A stretch of 64,000 bases of DNA from Nemopilema nomurai (GCA_003864495.1 ML133450.1:291968-355967), one strand, 5' to 3'; positions 26,801-39,427 are shown, numbered from the stretch's first letter. Program-made: numbers and translations. Notes: generated by a model not told the origin, from the letters alone.

Positions 26801-29800
26801 AACACACCAACTGAACCAACACACCCAACTGAGCCAACACACCCAACTGAACCAACACACCTAACTGAGCCAACACACTTAACTGAACCAACACACTTAA
26901 CTGAACCAACACACCTTACTGAGCCAACACACCCAACTGAACCAACAAACCCAACTGAACCAACACACCCAACTGAACCAACACACCCAACTGAGCCAAC
27001 ACACCCAATTGAACCAACACACCCAACTGAGCCAACACACCCAACTGAGCCAACACACCTTACTGAGCCAACACACCCAACTGAGCCAACACACTTAACT
27101 GAGCCAACACACCCAACTGAGCCAACACACCTAACTGAGCCAACACACTTAACTGAACCAACACACTTAACTGAGCCAACACACTTAACTGAACCAACAC
27201 ACCTTACTGAGCCAACACACCCAACTGAACCAACACACCCAATTGAACCAACACACCCAACTGAGCCAAACACCCAACTGAGCCAACACACCTTACTGAG
27301 CCAACACACCCAACTGAGCCAACACACTTAACTGAGCCAACACACCCAACTGAGCCAACACACCCAACTGAACCAACACACCCAACTGAACCAACACACC
27401 CAACTGAGCCAACACACTTAACTGAACCAACACACCTTACTGAGCCAACACACCCAACTGAACCAACACACCCAACTGAACCAACACACCCAACTGAGCC
27501 AACACACCCAACTGAACCAACACACCTTACTGAGCCAACACACCCAACTGAGCCAACACACCCAACTGAGCCAACACACCCAACTGAGCCAACACACTTA
27601 ACTGAGCCAACACACCCAACTGAGCCAACACACCTAACTGAGCCAACACACTTAACTGAACCAACACACTTAACTGAACCAACACACCTTACTGAGCCAA
27701 CACACCCAACTGAACCAACACACCCAACTGAACCAACACACCCAACTGAGCCAACACACCCAACTGAGCCAACACACCCAACTGAGCCAACACACCCAAC
27801 TGAGCCAACACACCCAACTGAGCCAACACACCTTACTGAGCCAACACACCCAACTGAGCCAACACACCCAACTGAGCCAACACACCCAACTGAACCAACA
27901 CACCCAACTGAACCAACACACCCAACTGAACCAACACACCCAACTGAACCAACACACCCAACTGAACCAACACACCCAACTGAACCAACACACCTTACTG
28001 AGCCAACACACCCAACTGAGCCAACACACCCAACTGAGCCAACACACCCAACTGAGCCAACACACTTAACTGAACCAACACACCTTACTGAGCCAACACA
28101 CCCAACTGAACCAACACACCCAACTGAGCCAACACACCCAATTGAACCAACACACCCAACTGAGCCAACACACCCAACTGAGCCAACACACCTTACTGAG
28201 CCAACACACCCAACTGAGCCAACACACTTAACTGAGCCAACACACCCAACTGAGCCAACACACCTAACTGAGCCAACACACTTAACTGAACCAACACACT
28301 TAACTGAACCAACACACCCAACTGAACAACACCAACTGAACCAACACACCCAACTGAGCCAACACACCCAACTGAACCAACACACCCAACTGAGCCAACA
28401 CACCCAACTGAACCAACACACCCAACTGAACCAACACACCCAACTGAACCAACACACCTTACTGAGCCAACACACCCAACTGAACCAACACACCCAACTG
28501 AGCCAACACACCCAACTGAACCAACACACTTAACTGAGCCAACACACCCAACTGAGCCAACACACCTAACTGAGCCAACACACTTAACTGAACCAACACA
28601 CTTAACTGAACCAACACACCTTACTGAGCCAACGCACCCAACTGAACCAACACACCCAACTGAACCAACACACCCAACTGAGCCAACACACCCAACTGAA
28701 CCAACACACCTTACTGAGCCAACACACCCAACTGAGCCAACACACCCAACTGAGCCAACACACCCAACTGAGCCAACACACTTAACTGAGCCAACACACC
28801 CAACTGAGCCAACACACCTAACTGAGCCAACACACTTAACTGAACCAACACACTTAACTGAACCAACACACCTTACTGAGCCAACACACCCAACTGAACC
28901 AACACACCCAACTGAACCAACACACCCAACTGAGCCAACACACCCAACTGAACCAACACACCTTACTGAGCCAACACACCCAACTGAGCCAACACACCCA
29001 ACTGAACCAACACACCCAACTGAACCAACACACCTTACTGAGCCAACACACCCAACTGAACCAACACACCCAACTGAACCAACACACCTTACTGAGCCAA
29101 CACACCCAACTGAGCCAACACACCCAACTGAACCAACACACCCAACTGAGCCAACACACCCAACTGAACCAACACACCTAACTGAGCCAACACACTTAAC
29201 TGAACCAACACACTTAACTGAACCAACACACCTTACTGAGCCAACACACCCAACTGAACCAACAAACCCAACTGAACCAACACACCCAACTGAACCAACA
29301 CACCCAACTGAGCCAACACACCCAATTGAACCAACACACCCAACTGAGCCAACACACCCAACTGAGCCAACACACCTTACTGAGCCAACACACCCAACTG
29401 AGCCAACACACTTAACTGAGCCAACACACCCAACTGAGCCAACACACCTAACTGAGCCAACACACTTAACTGAACCAACACACTTAACTGAACCAACACA
29501 CCCAACTGAACCAACACACCCAACTGAACCAACACACCCAACTGAGCCAACACACTTAACTGAACCAACACACCTTACTGAGCCAACACACCCAACTGAA
29601 CCAACACACCCAACTGAACCAACACACCCAACTGAGCCAACACACCCAACTGAACCAACACACCTTACTGAGCCAACACACCCAACTGAGCCAACACACC
29701 CAACTGAGCCAACACACCCAACTGAGCCAACACACTTAACTGGCCAACACACCCAACTGAGCCAACACACCAACTGAGCAACACACTTAACTGAACAACA

Positions 29801-32800
29801 CACTTAACTGAACCAACACACCTTACTGGCCAACACACCCAACTGAACCAACACACCAACTGAACCAACACACCAACTGAGCCAACACACCCAACTGAGC
29901 CAACACACCCAACTGAGCCAACACACCCAACTGAGCCAACACACCCAACTGAGCCAACACACCTTACTGAGCCAACACACCCAACTGAGCCAACACACCC
30001 AACTGAGCCAACACACCCAACTGAACCAACACACCCAACTGAACCAACACACCAACTGAACCAACACACCCAACTGAACCAACACCCAACTGAACCAACA
30101 CACCCAACTGAACCAACACACCTTACTGAGCCAACACACCCAACTGAGCCAACACACCCAACTGAACCAACACACCCAACTGAGCCAACACACCCAACTG
30201 AACCAACACACCCAACTGAACCACACACCTTACTGAGCCAACACACCCAACTGAACCAACACACCCAACTGAGCCAACACACCAACTGAACCAACACACC
30301 CAACTGAACCAACACACCCAACTGAGCCAACACACCCAACTGAGCCAACACACCTTACTGAGCCAACACACCCAACTGAGCCAACACACCCAACTGAGCC
30401 AACACACCTTACTGAGCCAACACACCCAACTGAGCCAACACACCAACTGAGCCAACACACCCAACTGAACCAACACACCTAACTGAACCAACACACCCAA
30501 CTGAACCAACACACCCAACTGAACCAACACACCCAACTGAGCCAACACACCCAACTGAACCAACACACCCAACTGAGCCAACACACCCAACTGAACCAAC
30601 ACACACCAACTGAACCAACACACCCAACTGAACAACACACCTTACTGAGCCAACACACCCAACTGAGCCAACACACCCAACTGAGCCAACACACTAAACT
30701 GAGCCAACACACCCAACTGAGCCAACACACCTAACTGAGCCAACACACTTAACTGAACCAACACACTTAACTGAACCAACACGTCTTACTGAGCCAACAC
30801 ACCGAGCTGAACCAACACACCCAACTGAACCAACACACCCAACTGAGCCAACACACCCAACTGAACCAACACACCTCACTGAGCCAACACACCCAACTGA
30901 GCCAACACACCCAACTGAGCCAACACACCCAACTGAGCCAACACACTTAACTGAGCCAACACACCCAACTGAGCCAACACACCTAACTGAGCCAACACAC
31001 TTAACTGAACCAACACACTTTACTGAACCAACACACCTTACTGAGCCAACACACCCAACTGAACCAACACACCCAACTGAACCAACACACCCAACTGAGC
31101 CAACACACCCAACTGAACCAACACACCAACTGAGCCAACACACCCAACTGAACCAACACACCCAACTGAACCAACACACCTTACTGAGCCAACACACCCA
31201 ACTGAACCAACACACCCAACTGAGCCAACACACCCAACTGAACCAACACACCCAACTGAACCAACACACCCAACTGAGCCAACACACCCAACTGAACCAA
31301 CACACCTTACTGAGCCAACACACCCAACTGAGCCAACACACTTAACTGAGCCAACACACCCAACTGAGCCAACACACCTTACTGAGCCAACACACCTAAC
31401 TGAGCCAACACACCTAACTGAACCAACACACCTAAGTGTGCCAACAAACCTTTTCGGTGAGCCCCTAACTGAACCACACGGCCAAATGAAGCAATTGCAT
31501 GTAGCTGGCCCTTTTTATGAGAATGAATTGAAAGACTCGCTCTCTTTTGTTTCAGGTTTTGTCCAGTTCCTTCAGTACTATTACCAAAGCGGAGTTTTGT
31601 ATCGCCTCCGGGCGCTAGGCATTAGCACCACAATGGACACGACAGTCGGTATGAAACTCGCTCTTTCACGAAAGTCACTAAAATCTAACGATTGAAATGG
31701 CCTGTTTCATCGTCCGTCTTGTATCTAATCACTTAAGACTTGTCTCCACATATGAAGATTGCTAAAATGGAGTGTTTAATTTTGTATTTAATGTCCTCCA
31801 CCACAGCAGCAATGGCCGCCCCAATGAAGTTGCCAGTGCTTTGTTTCTGTTTCTTGTTCGGTTGGCCATTTTAGTTTGTTTTAGGTTTGTCTTTGACCTG
31901 CAAATGAATCAGGTAAGCTCATTCTGGAGAGTTTGTTGAGTATCTATTAAAGGTCTGACTTTTTGAATTACACTGAAGGTGTCGCTGAGGAAAGGATTTA
32001 GTAAATGGAATCCCTTTTTTCTCCATTCATGGAGGTTTTACGCACACCTCACACTTCAAAGCTGCCCTGCCAAGCAAGCATTTACGCTGCTTTGAGACTT
32101 TCCTTCTGTTCTGTAATCCAGGAATGCTAAAGAAAACGACGATTCTTTCCTCACTTAATCTTCAATCCACGTTTTGAGCTGATTAGAAATTCTGTTTTTC
32201 CTTCAGTTGACCTAGTAGGTTTCGTGGAACAGGCCAAATGTCTTTATATCCCTGTGCCCAGCTGTTTTATTCAGCTCGCAAATCTTCCATTTTTCGATGT
32301 TCAATATACAAAAATAAAATGTGGGCCTGTTAATACTTCAGATGTCTTCTCCTGGAGAACTTTCTCTGCGGTGACCAGGCGCCCCTGCATATTGTATTCC
32401 GATTCCTGTAGACATACCCAGAGCACTGCTATTCACTGGAAATTGCATTTCAAAGTTTTGCCTTCTTTCGTCATGCACCTGATTCTTGCTAATCTGTTAT
32501 TCTTTCTACATTTTAGAGGGGTTTCGCTGGTGGATGTTCAGGGGGCTTGGATTCCTGCTACCCTTCCTCGTGTCTGGATACGTAAGTTTTCGATGCAGCT
32601 TCATGACTCTCTTTAAGTTAACTTAAGTTATCTAAAGACAATTCGATCGTCATAGAGCAGAAATCAACAGCAGAAGTTGATTAACAGTTGATCATCACCA
32701 AATATATTTTTGTGGTGAAATGTATGTATAGAATTCATATTGACACCTTTCGTGTTATATTCGTGTTATATTCATAGATTATATGGTACTGTTTTTGTAT

Positions 32801-33766
32801 TCCGTATGATGCTCTACCGTTTTACAACGCCATGCTATTTGCATGCGAAACCCCATTGTATCTTTGTTTAAGACACTCCATCAACTATCAATTGTTTGAA
32901 ACATGTTGGATTATTGTTTTGAAAACCCCATGAAATGTTCAAGTTGCCAGACAAAAACAAACCAAAGTGCAGCTCTTGGTTTTCTTTGCTTATATTTCTG
33001 CTTTTGATGCGTTTTTGCACCTGGCGCAACAGCCCTTTTAGTTGTTTTTGCAATAAATAATTAACCTAATTGCGCTGTTTTATTAAAGATGTTCGATTTC
33101 TTAGAAAGCCAATCATGTTGATGTTTGGAAATAAATACGTTTTTTCACTTATTTGCCTGAATTTTTACCGACGTTATTTCAACAACGATCCATAAATTAT
33201 TTTAAAGGTTAATTATTGATTTAGAGAAAAATTATTTTTTTTGCAGTTATTTCAATTCTTCAATGCTTACACACTGTTCACTCTCAGCCAATCATTGCAT
33301 TGTAAAGAGTGGCAGGTTCGTATTATTTTTGTGCCATCGAATTCACCATCATTGCCACCCTCCTCAATTTTAACTTTCCAGTAATATTCTACCAGTGATA
33401 TTAATCTGGTGTTTTTAGTGCTGAATATGCGGTAAAACGCGTTATCCCGCGTGTCACACACGTGATACTTGTTTGCTGTGCCCACCTTGAATGTTTGTGT
33501 GTTTGTTTGTTAGTTAGCTTAGATTTTTAGATAGGGCACATTGTTAATCAGTTGTTCTTGCTTTCATTACTGAATGCATTACCCTAAATGAACAACTGAA
33601 AATCAATTTAGTTCAGGTTGTTAAGCTTGTGCATATGTTTCATTGGCAGGTTATGGCTGTAGCGTTCTTGTTCCTGTTGCTTGGTATTGGTAACATGCAC
33701 ACTTTGGTTTTGGTCGTGCAACAGAAGGCCGCCCGGTCAAAGCCAATCACGCTACCCTGTGGCTGA
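14853..33766 (+). CDS. TMEM120: TMEM120 (TACAN family) multi-pass membrane protein, 12 exons
   Basis: Exons: 14853-14939, 16174-16295, 17690-17806, 18000-18053, 18317-18412, 19414-19503, 24212-24277, 24820-24881, 31556-31648, 32517-32581, 33247-33315 and 33650-33766. Phases agree throughout and give 345 residues (vertebrate TMEM120A/B are about 340). The N-terminal 120 residues are charged and coiled-coil-like, followed by LPKKPG, then about six membrane segments. Family hallmarks are [52 protein letters not shown] and [21 protein letters not shown]120 is an ER/nuclear-envelope protein whose fold resembles ELOVL elongases and binds coenzyme A; the WWxxHHY motif lies in that region. The start at 14853 has a good context (CAATGGCGG). 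The exon 1 donor (AAG|GTCCCT) is weak. A nested gene sits in intron 6 and a satellite in intron 8. AATAAA follows at 33918. Confidence 0.92.
15146..15330 (+). repeat. Dispersed repeat, copy 2 (TMEM120 intron 1)
   Basis: This is the direct counterpart of 13510-13757, lying on the other side of TXNL4A. It shares AACCAAGAAAATAA, AACGCATGCTGC, CAAGGTACCA and AAATCTTCAAGAGGTCATTA in the same order. Neither copy encodes a protein. Confidence 0.75.
15344..15457. repeat. 37-bp tandem repeat, three copies
   Basis: Three nearly perfect consecutive copies of a 37-bp unit, each containing GCTTCTACACACATTC followed by an A-run and TTATACACA, lie in TMEM120 intron 1 directly after the dispersed repeat. 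Confidence 0.85.
20558..23152 (+). CDS. Prominin-like pentaspan membrane protein, intronless, nested in TMEM120 intron 6
   Basis: An uninterrupted 864-residue frame lies wholly between TMEM120 exons 6 and 7 on the same strand. It shows a signal peptide (1-18), a first luminal segment, TM1 about 106-128, a Cys cluster just after it (CCLSCCKKC, 128-136), TM2 about 153-173, a loop of about 255 residues with coiled-coil character and many NxS/T sites, TM3 about 432-462, TM4 about 488-514, a second loop of about 270 residues, TM5 about 785-810, and a Ser/Asn/acidic tail of about 54 residues. Five membrane segments, two large glycosylated loops and a Cys-rich turn after TM1 are the prominin (CD133) layout, and the length fits. 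Prominins bind cholesterol and act in plasma-membrane protrusions and cilia. I recognise the layout rather than close sequence identity. Vertebrate prominin genes have many introns, so retroposition is likely. No canonical AATAAA was seen before TMEM120 exon 7. Confidence 0.65.
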   Translation: MFLKVILLLSCASVWLAGDVKGSALDSVITSVNLSEIVNGYSFKEMKLDKFWILNPYATVAASSLSNIKKEIPHEVLTEVAKLARGDSSASFDVVKEKFIAYSRPYIVLAIATVVFAVFLTTIGFLYCCLSCCKKCHTVPTEGNRSALQSKARFLFILGLCVTGVFAVMSGSATASGRQRFGKGIGHAKTLIDYMFQNLVVFQESTLQGVETLLITQLDDVSKQVVDNLELFSGKLVEEVKGITTNFASGSLIALDKTAKEAEDNLTWAFDQVIAEQKVFKQDVEDLEKQVEEMNRNLSLAKEMCERNSTMNSSGICQSPAFDRRVTVLVNASTLPIASNDFIVALRALASENLTDLAHNLNITMTSISDNSFNVSAMKREHFEKASTEIKKIRNKVFWEIEEILKYQFTEHVLLKDEQVLAMFDDGGHVGKAAFMLSSGFAAIAVSLLVLGAFLSIGVFITLPVLFLAASGKLGKGTCYPAIARRLLLSVFYKYLIFSIPLLTILAAMVAVCGCLTKICIGLQDDSILRSMDENPEPWGGKVLGLKKIFPGLPDAATLERIIEVCGQKENSTFWHAAKFNEEIDLRKKFKLDQLRDKFLNLDSAFGVGKATSGLTKVAESSLKMSSALQKFNESTRDPGDILNANMTEYGYNLTVFAAVIEKFDIEIGSMFGKWGKKTTNVISKGTSKAEKTKGSITNKATDVVSKSKDVLSDTVDAVKNGKNPLDVLKDFKNKFHEGVRKMFNVVEQFVSHMEAQFNQNIGKCGFISELYNTGKVVYCSFLMGGVNAVWLSIGVIYFVFALFMFCFIRMNYYLCLVTIDVQSSDQDDNSNNSSEKEGQEQVLNVMSGAQESFVDCQDQNGRM
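25183..31450. repeat. 6.3-kb minisatellite of an 18-bp unit, TMEM120 intron 8
   Basis: About 345 head-to-tail copies of CCAACACACCCAACTGAG fill the intron between TMEM120 exons 8 and 9. Variants change the centre (CCC, CTT, CCT) and the last base (G/A). Because 18 is a multiple of three, long open frames appear on both strands (PTHPTE repeats on +, GSVGCV repeats on -); frames break where a unit has lost one or two bases. Variant order repeats at a higher level: a 14-unit (252-bp) block begins at 28565 and the same order begins at 26251. The + strand, which is the TMEM120 sense strand, is rich in C and A and poor in G. Confidence 0.97.
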
Positions 33767-34374
33767 AGGTTTCACTAGTGCACCACTGCGAAAGGATTGA
33801 GGCAGAATCCAGCTCGTTGAAAGAATTTTCGAAACTTGGTACTTTCACCAAAGAGGAACTGGCATCGTAATGGGTTTTCATGTCGCAGTCTGAGTAAAAT
33901 TGGGAAGTCTTGAGGCAAATAAAGTCTATTTAGGAATTGCTACGCTTCGCTTCTTCATTCTCAAATTATTTGTGATTCGCTATGATGTTCTGAAGGCCTA
34001 TGATAAACAATGGAAGTTTAATTATACAATTCGTCGTTATTCGATGCTCTCATAGTTTGATTTACAGCTTGGACAGAACCTTCTTTCTATGTAAGATTAA
34101 ACCTATCATTTGTTTGCAGTTCTTTCGAAACATAGATGGATTTCTCGCCCTCCAAAAACAGCTGCATATGCTAATATGTTTACTGCCAATCCTGTCCTGA
34201 ACCGATCATTTCTCTGAAATGATGAATTGTGGTACATCTATGTTAAATGGAAAACAACCCACTTTTAAACGTTATTCACCTGTAATTTTCCTTGGAGTTT
34301 CGTCTGGAAAGGAAAATCGGGTGTTCATCGTCATAAAACAGGAGACTCGTATTTTTCGCTTTTAACGTGGCAGG

Positions 34375-34471
34375 CTGTTTCCTGTTTCTGTTTCCTGTTT
34401 TCTGTTTCCTGTTTCTGTTTCCTGTTTCTGTTTCCTGTTTCTGTTTCCTGTTTCTGTTTCCTGTTTCTGTT
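34375..34471. repeat. 13-bp tandem repeat (CTGTTTCCTGTTT)
   Basis: About seven consecutive, nearly perfect copies lie 600 bases beyond the TMEM120 stop codon. Confidence 0.85.
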
Positions 34472-36008
34472 AAGTGTCCAATGGCAAGTTGCTGACTCGA
34501 GCATAATCGAGCTCATACTTAATAACGCACTTTTATTTTCTTGATTTGCCCCCGATTCTTTCCCGCAAATACGAAACAAGTCTTTCGATTATCCTTCGAT
34601 TTGACTCAAACTAAAATTGATATTTGACACGATATCAAATTTTGATTCACTGTTTACTTTCTCCAAGCAACTTCTCATAAATTCTTTGCGAGTAAGTAAA
34701 AGTTTTTGGTGAAACATGCTTTCCAGCAAGGGGCTGCAAGCAAATTGACTTACCCAAAGTGTTGTTGTGCCATTGTGTAAACTGCCCAAGAACAATCAAT
34801 CCATCGTCAAGAGCATCACATCTTTACATTTCTATCGACCTGCACAACAAATACCTAAAACGCTTGACATTAAATACCAAGCATTTTCCACGTGTAACTA
34901 AAGATATCATTTTGGCACCAGTCTTAAAATCATTTAACTTATTAAAATTTTGAAAAAAGTATAGCCAAAATGTCAGTCATAGACAGAAAACTGGTGATTC
35001 TATTGCAAAGTCTGTATCATACCGTAATCAAGTCTGTATCATACCGTAATCATTTCCTATGATCATCAGGTCCAAAGACTTTTACAAGTCATGAGAATAA
35101 TATCTCTTGGCAAGTGATACAATAGTTTAGTGTGTCTATTCTTTGATAAGCAACGCTGAAGCGGCTGAAAATAAAGCCTCCTGCTCTTTTTGCTTCTAGG
35201 CCTTGTATTTCGACGAGTTATTTACAAAGAACGCTTTTTACATAGATCCTTCAGCGTGTTGAAACAATTGAGGCAGCACAAACACAATATCACAGAAATG
35301 AAAGTGAAATAGTGTGAAATGGAAACATCAACAATTAGTTGTTGAGTACTGAAATGCAAGTTGAAAGATCTCAGGGTGCATTGAGAAATGTTTTTGTACC
35401 TATGTGGCTTACGGAGAAGTCTTGCGAATCCTTACGTAGAATAAGAAGTATCTGAGAACTGGTAAATGAATGAAAAGAGCTTTATCAAGGAAACTTGTAG
35501 GTCACGTTAAAAACGGAGTGAAACAAATGAAAAGACCATAAGTGGCAGCGGAAAAAGCATTTCTAGAAAGTGACGAAGTTCCTTAATCATCTGAAGGAGC
35601 CTTGCTTCTGTGGATATATTACCTCTATATTGCAGATAGGTGTTCAGTATGCCTTTGTATCTATACTTCATTGAAGTGTAAGAAAAAGGTGCATAACTGG
35701 CAGTCAAATATTCGAAAAAACGATCACTCCAACAGCGCAAAAGCTTTCAAAGGTTTTGCACCTTGCAAATACATTACGCAACCGACTTAACGATTCGCGT
35801 ACAATACAGGCAGTACATGTTGTACTTACATAGATACTATCCACTTAATAGCGAACAATTATCTGCAAATATTATTTAAAGTTTCTTCATTTAATTTATT
35901 TTCTCGTTCATTTCTGCTCATTACTTGGAGTCAAATTATTAGGCCTTAGTTTATGACATCTATGCTAAGCGAATTTACTTTCTACAAAAGAAAGTTGTGC
36001 TAGCTATT

Positions 36009-36399
36009 CAGGGGCGTAACTATACCAATAAGTTTGGGGGGAGGGGGGGGTAGGGTTTCTGCCCTGCACAATTGAGTGGTGCCCTGCAGACCTCGAAGCA
36101 AAGGTTTGTCTATAGGTTACTAGTGAAAGCTTTACCAATGTACATTTTTCTTTACCAATTATAATAACAAACAACTTTGAAACTATAAAAATATTTTTGA
36201 AACACAACTGCCTATGCAATACCTGTTTATCTACATGAGCGAAAATTAAGTGTAAATATTTCGCATATTTCACGGCATATTTTTCGGCTACATACATGAA
36301 AAAATTGATTCGTGTGGTCTCATTTTATTGAAAGCCGACCCAACTTAACCTATTGTTTAGATTGGTGTAACACCCCCACCCCCGGGATTTTCGCCCCTG
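36009..36399. mobile_element. hAT-type MITE with perfect 8-bp target-site duplication
   Basis: The element starts CAGGGGCGTAAC and ends with the inverse (TTCGCCCCTG). It is flanked by the identical octamer TAGCTATT at 36001-36008 and 36400-36407. An 8-bp duplication and CAGGGGCG ends are diagnostic of the hAT superfamily. At 391 bp it has no transposase, so it is non-autonomous. It ends 178 bases before the IFT20 start codon. Confidence 0.92.
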
Positions 36400-36576
36400 T
36401 AGCTATTGCATGCAAAGGCTTTGAGGATTTGGATTCGGTCGCCGTCCTCCACTCCTGGCTTCCTTTGCCTCCCTTTTGGCCTCGCAGATAAGATTTGCTG
36501 CGACATCACTGTAAACCTCTGCGAGGTGCCTGCATATTTATGTTGTTGCTGTCCCGTAGCTAAGCAAGAGACAGTC

Positions 36577-39427
36577 ATGGCGGAGCAAGCAAACGGGATC
36601 TTCTTTGACGAGTTGTCGAAAGTCAGAGTGTTGGAGCCTGAAATCAGCCAGCAGACACAGGAACTCAAAGGAGAATGTAAGGAGTTTGTCGAAAGTGAGT
36701 ATCCTGCACAGTACGAGTAGAGCACACTTCATTTAAGCTTCGTCAAAGTCAAAGCTCTCACGGCAGGCAAAGTCTTCTGTGACACCCGAGAAATTAAAAG
36801 TACTGTAGTTTGCAGCAAAAACACACGCTGCTTTTGATAATGAGATACTTTGAATGAACTTTCATTCATTGATGATAGTATCTTTATGGTTGATTGATCT
36901 GAATGTTGATTACAAATGCCAGAATTGAACTTCAGCGAGTATAACAATCCATCTCCAACTGTACGAGCGAATGATGTACACAGGCTTTGCTCTAGGGTAT
37001 AAACATTTTTACCTCAATCATAGTTTGATGAGAGTCTCAACAAAAAATAATTTTCATCTCATAAAAAGAGTACAAATCATCTTCGATCTCAAAATATCAT
37101 GAAGCGAGTACTACATGTGAAGAGATTCAGTACAGCTACATTTCCTGATGGTAATTTTATATGCTTTGTGCAAAATATGCTTTGAAAATGGAGAATGAAA
37201 CGGAATTTCTTTGGAGATCATATGCACTCTATTTTTGGAAAGGTAGTTAATGGGAGAAGAAAAGAAAAATAATATTTTTTCAAAAGAGATTTCAGGAATT
37301 TAAAAAGTTGGACAAAAGTAAAGTGGTTTTTCCTGTAGCAAAGCTAAATGAAGCTTTCAGCATCTCAAATCATACATCTATCATGTGCATTGAAAAGCAA
37401 ATATCGAATTGACCTGTAAATCTCATTAAAGGAAGACTGACTGAGACAAATAAAGAATGCTTGTCATCAGGCCTAACTTTTTTACAATTTAGATATCCTT
37501 CTATAGAACATTCATACATATATAACATGTTAAAGTTCATCTTTTAATTATTAAATTATTTAATTATTGCTATTTGCATGTAGGATCAGAGTCCGGTATG
37601 TTTATTATATTTCATATTATTTTTTCCCAGAAATTGATGATTTTCAAAAAATTGTGGGAGGATTTCTAGAAATGGTTGATTCCTTGGCAAAAGATGTTGA
37701 ACATGAGAAGATGAAGGTGAGTTTATAATGAGCAGGTCAAGAGATAAATTTAGAAATTACTTGGAAATGACAAAGTGATGTGATTCATATTCAGTCCTTT
37801 ATATCAAAACTGACTTTGCGATAGTGCCATGGTCTTTGAGTGAAAAAGAAGAGTCTGTTTGAGTGACACTGTCAAGGGAGGATGGTACTCTGTCTTCATC
37901 AAAGCTGTTTATAGACATGAATCAATTCTTCCATTCCTTTGCTGCTAGGCTCAATTTTGCTGCTAAACCTCTTCAGAAATTTTGTCCAAATTTGGGGTGT
38001 GGAAAATTGCAGCATCCATGTATCACATATCCTGATGCTCACAGTTGGTGAAATTCTGTCAAACCTAGTCAGCAAAGTACCCAAAGAAACAGAGTTATTC
38101 ATGTCATGAAGAGGTTCCATCCATTCCCAGTTTTGATCTCATCATGTTTTATTTGAATTTTCATATTCAAGGCAATTGGTATGAGAAGTCAGCTTGAGTC
38201 AATGACCAAACAAAGGGAAGCACAGCAACAACAACTTAGGGCACTGATTGCAGAAAAACACACACAGATGGAAAGGTATTCAATAGCCATTCTTTTAATT
38301 TCAACTTTGTATTTTGCTTTAATAGAACTCAGAAAATTCAATGCATTGCAAAAATTTCGAGATTTTCTTTAAAAATTTTTGTGTCATGAGAAAGAAAAGT
38401 TGGATGCATCAGAAAGTTTAATATGCTACTAGTGCATAAGAGAGAGAATGAAAATTTCTATAATGCTGTCAAATGTGACCTTAAAATTGCTGGCTTTGAG
38501 CCCCACCACAGAATAAATATTTTTTTCTTTACCAGTTACTTCAATTGGTTCTACAAGTTTAGCTTACATCTATTTACATTTAGCTGAAAGTTATACAAAT
38601 ATTTACATTTAGCTTTAAGTTTGCTTGAAATTTTCCAAGTGTTATACAACTTCCTTACTTCCAAACTTTCAGTATATAACATGCAGTTCAATTGTATAAA
38701 GTTTTGTTTCAACTTGGTCCTGGCAACATTTCTTCCCACACAGTTATACTCACTCAGTTGCTCTTTTCTCTCTGTGTATTTACTTGCATTAAGGCATGCT
38801 GTTTCATTTATCTCAATCATGTGTCATTGAATTAAAGGACTAAGATATTTTTTGTAAATGGTAATCACTCCAGCCATTTATTCCTTCAACTTATGCTCAG
38901 AGAAATTTTTTTTATGCAGTTGAGTTTGCATACTTGTAAAGTCAAAATTACCCAGTTGTCGTCCAGAAATGATATTTGAGAGGAGATGAAAGTCTGTGTC
39001 ATTGCTATTTGCATGAATCTTTAATGAGACTGAAGGCTAACGTTTGACAGGGACAAGTAAGGACCATGACAGAGCTTTGATAAGCCCACCTACCTCAAAA
39101 GGTTAATTAACTGCACTGCAGTGTTCTTGTGGCTGCTGCAGGGCCAGCCTTGGAACACTTTTTATTTGTAATCTGTTTGTTCAAGCACATGACAGTTCTG
39201 CAGACTTCAAGGGCCACATTCTTCTGCCTTGGACAAAAGTATTTCACTTTTTCATGTCAGAAGATAAGCTAGGAAACAGAAAAATCAAGTTAGAGAATTA
39301 AAGAAGAATAACATTGAATATAGAACTGGGCTATTTTTATTTTAGGTTTAGGATTCAACTGGACTTTCTTCAAAAGCAAGAAGCTGAGCAGAATGAATTT
39401 ATAGAACAGTTTCTTATGCAAAAGTAG
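36577..39427 (+). CDS. IFT20: Intraflagellar transport protein IFT20, 4 exons
   Basis: Exons 36577-36694, 37631-37716, 38172-38275 and 39346-39427 join in phase to 129 residues (human IFT20 is 132). Diagnostic segments are [65 protein letters not shown] and the C-terminal [15 protein letters not shown]. The protein is almost wholly helical and coiled-coil. IFT20 belongs to the IFT-B complex, also sits at the Golgi, and carries membrane proteins to the cilium, which implies ciliated cells in this organism. ATGGCGG gives a sound start. AATAAA occurs at 39942. Confidence 0.95.

Larger units (their letters stand above)
33767..36576. other. Intergenic region TMEM120-IFT20
   Basis: It begins with the TMEM120 3' UTR (AATAAA at 33918-33923). 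It then holds a 13-bp tandem repeat (34375-34471), a hAT MITE (36009-36399), and the short IFT20 upstream region. No further gene is evident; the open frames here are short and composition-driven. Confidence 0.6.

Noticed and set aside
25167..31341. Long open frames on both strands with PTHPTE or GSVGCV repeats (up to about 536 codons)
   Set aside because: They follow from an 18-bp unit that is a multiple of three and lacks stops. They change frame at every indel, occur on both strands, and lie inside a TMEM120 intron. There is no sign of a secreted repeat protein start or selection on codons.
25183..31450. CRISPR array or centromeric satellite
   Set aside because: There are no unique spacers between repeats, and the array sits within a gene intron of an animal genome. 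It is a local minisatellite.
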